Below are positions 60,701 through 64,000 of a stretch of 64,000 nucleotides of DNA, piece by piece. The notes beneath the pieces are model-generated. The model was not told where the DNA came from and did not search any database. It saw only the letters and a list, made by a program, of their open reading frames with translations. Source of the DNA: Lophius americanus (taxonomy: Eukaryota; Chordata; Actinopteri; Lophiiformes; Lophiidae). A program made the translations under genes and the position numbers. The stretch is taken from assembly GCA_037951165.1 (NCBI GenBank), contig JBBDHG010000061.1, positions 2,509,001-2,573,000 of the forward strand, in the 5' to 3' direction. Position 1 is the first letter of the stretch, and every line of letters begins with the position of its first letter.

Positions 60701-62602
60701 GATAAAGATATAATGTGCTACTGGTCGATCCTAATGGTTGTTCAATGCTTTTTCTCACTGTTTACGATTTTCTGTACTCCACTGCTGTTATTGATTACAT
60801 GTAATTAGCCTGGACTCTACAATAGAAGTCACTGTACGATTCCTGCATCCTTATATTTTATTCAGTCTATGCCCGAAAAATATTATTTACCTCAAAAACG
60901 GGAAAATGCAGGAAAAACAGTAAAAAAGACTTTCAATATACAAGGTATGGTTCACATCATTTCCTCTGGTTTGCATTCATAGACTAGTTCAAATTTGAAA
61001 GTTTGTGGCCACAATTTTGCTTAAGTATAATATAATTCACAACAGAACCATGGGCGTGTCCAGCGTCCATCACACACTTCAGGAGGGAGGAGTGTTTGAG
61101 ATGGCTATGCTGGATGGTATGTTAATTACATTAGAGACATAAACTCCAAAAAGTCTCAAAAGGATATTTACTTTCATTGCAACAATTTGGAAATGATGAC
61201 GTGAACAGTCAAGTACTTTCATAGATTCATTTTTTCAAAAAACACATGGCATTTATTTGAACCAAGATTAAAATGTGTAAAATCAAGATAAAGTCTAGAT
61301 AAATTTGATGTTATACAACTCCAACTGCCTTCTCATAATGCTTTTAACACATTTATTATTTATTTATTATTACCCTATCGAATTATATCCCATATATTTT
61401 GATCATTGCTCATCCCTTACCTTCCTTAAAATACCTACTGAATATAACAACCACATTGACCAATGCTTAACGACAGTGATGTCATATAATTGATCAATGC
61501 TACAGCACAAATAAAGGTGACTGGATAATGAGAGGGTCAAAGAGCCCCATCCACATTCATTACATGTTCTTTTGAAATGGCAGCCAAACGGTTCCTACCC
61601 TTCGTTAGCGTTTAGCATGCCTTTTGGCCTTTTACAATTGCCACCATAACTCTTGGAAAATACCTTTTTAATAGTTTCCCTCCGCCACAGAGACTCATTC
61701 TCCATTCCCCCTTCCCTGAAGGCATGTACATTGCCGGTAAGTAATTCGTGCTGAGCCTGAAATGTCACAGAGACACGCAGGATGTTGACCCTGAGAGGGT
61801 GCAGCACGGCCAACTAAAAGCCTTTCGCTCATCAGAAAAAAGTAGAGTGACATAAACATAAAAACCAAGGTGGTGATGTAACCTCATTAACTTTTTCATG
61901 CAATGTGTCATTCCTATTTTTCCTTTTGCTTTAACAGTGAAGAACAGAGCCTTGGAGGAAGTGTTGCTTCATTATCCTGTGGTAAGAGGTAAAAAAAAAG
62001 AAAAAAAAGAAAAGGACAGCAGGGAATTTATTGTGTGGCTACTTACTCTGAATATTCTTTTCCAAATTTACAATCGTCTAAGACACTTGCTCTCATACGT
62101 TTTTCAACAGCGTACCCCTTTGGAATCATAGTTGCAGCCAAGTACTACCTGAGCAATGTACATTTTTTTTGGAAAGTGTATTATCAGTATTATGAAAATA
62201 AAACAAAAGTCAAAAGAAAAATTTCATGAATTCTCCCTCATTATATTGGGGGAATTCTTTCTGAACAGAAAATGTATGTCAAATTTGGTTTATTGGACTT
62301 TCGTATTTAATCAGTTTTATTTATTACATTTTTAGAAATCTTGCATAACAGGTATTTGTTTAATCCCTGCAGTACAAACAATACCCCATTTAAGAACTAT
62401 CGATCTAAGATATAAACACAAGCTACACAAACGCCAGCAGAGGAAATGAAAAATCTAATCCTGTCCTTGAGCATTCTTCATTTATTACGTGGAACCCTCA
62501 CACTCTTTACGGTATATTGAGTTATAATAGTTATAAAAGTATGCATGAGACATACAGATATTAATATTCAAATATCCCTGACTGAATCACTTAAAGTTAA
62601 CC

Positions 62603-62628
62603 ATATGTGAGGCTTTAACCTCACATAT
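62603..62628. repeat. Perfect 10-bp hairpin
   Basis: ATATGTGAGG, loop CTTTAA, then CCTCACATAT, exact reverse complements. About 330 bp upstream of the stalk exon. Confidence 0.85.
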
Positions 62629-62954
62629 TAAACAGCTCCTGTTTTGTAGTAACAGAAGTCATTTATGTTTCATAAATATACAGTAAGTGTATATAACATT
62701 CCATCATTTGACGTAAAGGCAAATTGTCCAGTCATGCTTGAATGAATGTATGTGTTGCTCATTATTTTGCATTAGCAGAAGTTTATGCTCTGATTCATGT
62801 TTTAATGTTTTTATTTCCCATCACCCGTGTTGCTTTTGACTGTTTTGTGTTGCTCTATTAACTGCCCCAGTGTGATTTCATTTTTTGTTGTTCCTGTTTG
62901 TGATATATTTAGGTTTTTTTTCATATGTATTTGTCTGTCTATCCCATCCTCCAG

Positions 62955-63068
62955 ACATCCCCACAACCCTGCCTCCATCCACGACTCCCCCCCTACATTC
63001 TTTCCCTCCAGATCCCACCGCTCTATTAGGCACCCACACCTCAGACCACAAAGTCACTGGCAACAGAG
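62955..63068 (+). CDS. cadm2: cadm2-like exon 8: Pro/Thr/Ser-rich stalk
   Basis: 114 nt, acceptor ATCCCATCCTCCAG, donor AGAG|GTAAAG, phase 1 on both sides. With the base from exon 7 it reads DIPTTLPPSTTPPLHSFPP, then DPTALLGTHTSDHKVTGNRG. D-(I/V)P-T-LP matches the start of the human CADM2 stalk (DVPNTLLPTT), a low-complexity, presumably O-glycosylated spacer between Ig3 and the membrane. DPTALLG..TSDH resembles DPNALAGQNGPDH before the human membrane helix, but the expected ALIGG is KVTGNRG here. The next exon, outside the window, should supply the transmembrane helix. In mammals stalk exons are alternatively spliced, and the symmetric phase permits that here. Confidence 0.85.
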
Positions 63069-64000
63069 GTAAAGTACCAGCCCTCACATCTTCCCCATGC
63101 CCTCAGCATGCTACTATTTATTCCCTTTCACTGTCCACTGTCCGCTGTCCTATTACTAGACTCCAGTGCCTCTGTCTGATGTCAACACACCAATACTGCT
63201 TCTGCTGACAAATGGTTTTGGGTCCTGCTACTTTTATGACTAACGTTTCAAGAGTGAGGCCCTTGGAAAGTAACTGGTTACATTTAGGTAAAGAGTAACT
63301 TGTAAGAGGGTACACAAATATAAATGAGTAAAAATGAATGCTCCTCAGTGATTATCTTGAACAGAGTGAGTATTTATGGCAATATTTGTGCTTATGTTGC
63401 ACAAAAGAAAATGCAAAATGTGAATAAATATATTCATAAACCTATTCTTTTTTTTATAAATAATGCAAAAAAAGAAACAACAACAGAACCTCTGAACTCA
63501 CTTTTCCTTGCTTACCAAACTTCCAGCTTAAATACACACACGCACTCAAATGAAAAAATTAGAACTCACCAATACCATATCAGTTGATTATCCCACAGTT
63601 CTAACAAGGTTTGATTGAAACTGAATTAGATGAGAAAACATTTTTATTCCCTGTTGCCTCCCTCTGCCTTTCATACACGCTCTCAGAGGCAGACCATTAA
63701 ATTAGTGAAATGATATGGTCTAAATATCTTCATAAAAACAACCGGCAAAGTATTCAGTCGTTCGCCGATATATTCGTCTGGTATATATCTAGACTCATAA
63801 ATATATCGTCATGATCGCATATTAGTAGCCTAATATGCGAGAACAGTCTGACAGCAAATTAGAAATAAACATGTGCTCATACAGACTACTGAACCTAAAT
63901 CCTGTTCAAAATGCAACAAAACAAACCTATATCACTAATATAAATGCCGAATTTGCTGATATTTCAAAAGTAATGGGTTGATTATTTGGAAGAAAAATGA
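63069..64000 (+). other. Intron 8 (partial)
   Basis: Non-coding AT-rich sequence after the stalk exon. It holds a perfect 10-bp hairpin at 63815-63840 (TCGCATATTA, loop GTAGCC, TAATATGCGA). No transmembrane exon is seen before the window ends. Confidence 0.75.
63815..63840. repeat. Perfect 10-bp hairpin
   Basis: TCGCATATTA, loop GTAGCC, then TAATATGCGA, exact reverse complements in an AT-rich setting near the window end. No flanking element recognised. Confidence 0.85.

Larger units (their letters stand above)
58894..62954 (+). other. Intron 7
   Basis: About 4.1 kb with a CA microsatellite at 59250-59290, a poly(A) run near 59474-59488, a TA microsatellite at 59671-59697, a Tc1-like relic at 60020-60700 and a 10-bp hairpin at 62603-62628. 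No alternative stalk exon that would be in phase 1 at both ends could be supported by eye, although CADM genes often have some. Confidence 0.72.
6847..63068 (+). other. cadm2: Partial cadm2-like gene (exons for ectodomain), + strand
   Basis: Span of a cell adhesion molecule gene of the CADM/SynCAM/nectin-like family. It is partial at both ends: the signal-peptide exon is upstream and the transmembrane and cytoplasmic exons are downstream. Seven exons plus one microexon were recognised by translation and by GT-AG boundaries. All junctions are phase 1 except the exon 6/7 junction, which is phase 2, and the joined frame has no stop. Diagnostic strings such as SLQWSNPAQQTLFF, LRDNRIELV, CSLFTMPV, VPEKP, GSKPAADLRWF and VLWTKDGAELPD match CADM2 better than CADM1, CADM3 or CADM4. 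From family knowledge, the product is a neuronal and glial membrane protein that binds other CADMs across synaptic and axon-glia contacts. Teleosts carry cadm2a and cadm2b, and I cannot tell which this is. Confidence 0.93.

Overview
This window looks like intronic and exonic DNA from a ray-finned (probably teleost) fish. Bacterial-style gene packing is absent. Instead there are short exons with GT-AG boundaries separated by kilobases of AT-rich intron. The repeats are typical of fish: L2-like LINEs with (ATT)n tails, tRNA-headed SINEs, DANA/mermaid-like SINE fragments, Tc1-like transposase relics and long CA/TG microsatellites.

One host gene explains all the convincing protein-coding sequence. 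It is a + strand cell adhesion molecule gene of the CADM (SynCAM/nectin-like) family and is closest to CADM2. Seven consecutive exons were read: 19117-19266, 34585-34737, 43336-43473, 58094-58255, 58515-58605, 58715-58893 and 62955-63068. Their splice phases join without a break into 987 nt. They encode an Ig V-type domain, two further Ig domains and the start of a Pro/Thr/Ser-rich membrane-proximal stalk. A 27-nt in-frame microexon at 6847-6873 encodes VMASKGKVR and corresponds to the optional AAASKNKVK insert I remember from human CADM2 isoforms. The signal-peptide exon lies upstream of the window. The transmembrane and cytoplasmic (band 4.1/PDZ-binding) exons lie downstream.

Layout: 1-6846 is 5' intron, with two copies of an unnamed interspersed repeat and a ~195-bp TG microsatellite. 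6847-6873 is the microexon. 6874-19116 is intron with a LINE tail, a fish repeat holding a perfect 19-bp inverted repeat, and a perfect 16-bp hairpin. 19117-34737 holds exons 2 and 3 with two Tc1 relics and a SINE between them. 34738-43335 is intron with a SINE, an RT relic and a palindromic MITE-like element. 43336-43473 is exon 4. 43474-58093 is the most repeat-rich intron: a SINE, two L2-like LINEs and an RLE-type LINE relic. 58094-58893 is a compact three-exon cluster. 58894-62954 is intron with a Tc1 relic. 62955-63068 is the stalk exon, followed by intron to the end.

I found no non-coding RNA gene, CRISPR array, operon or new multi-gene system. The observations most worth checking are the conserved microexon, the L2 element nested inside a three-copy unnamed repeat, the antisense orientation of all six LINE relics, and several perfect hairpins that no named feature explains.
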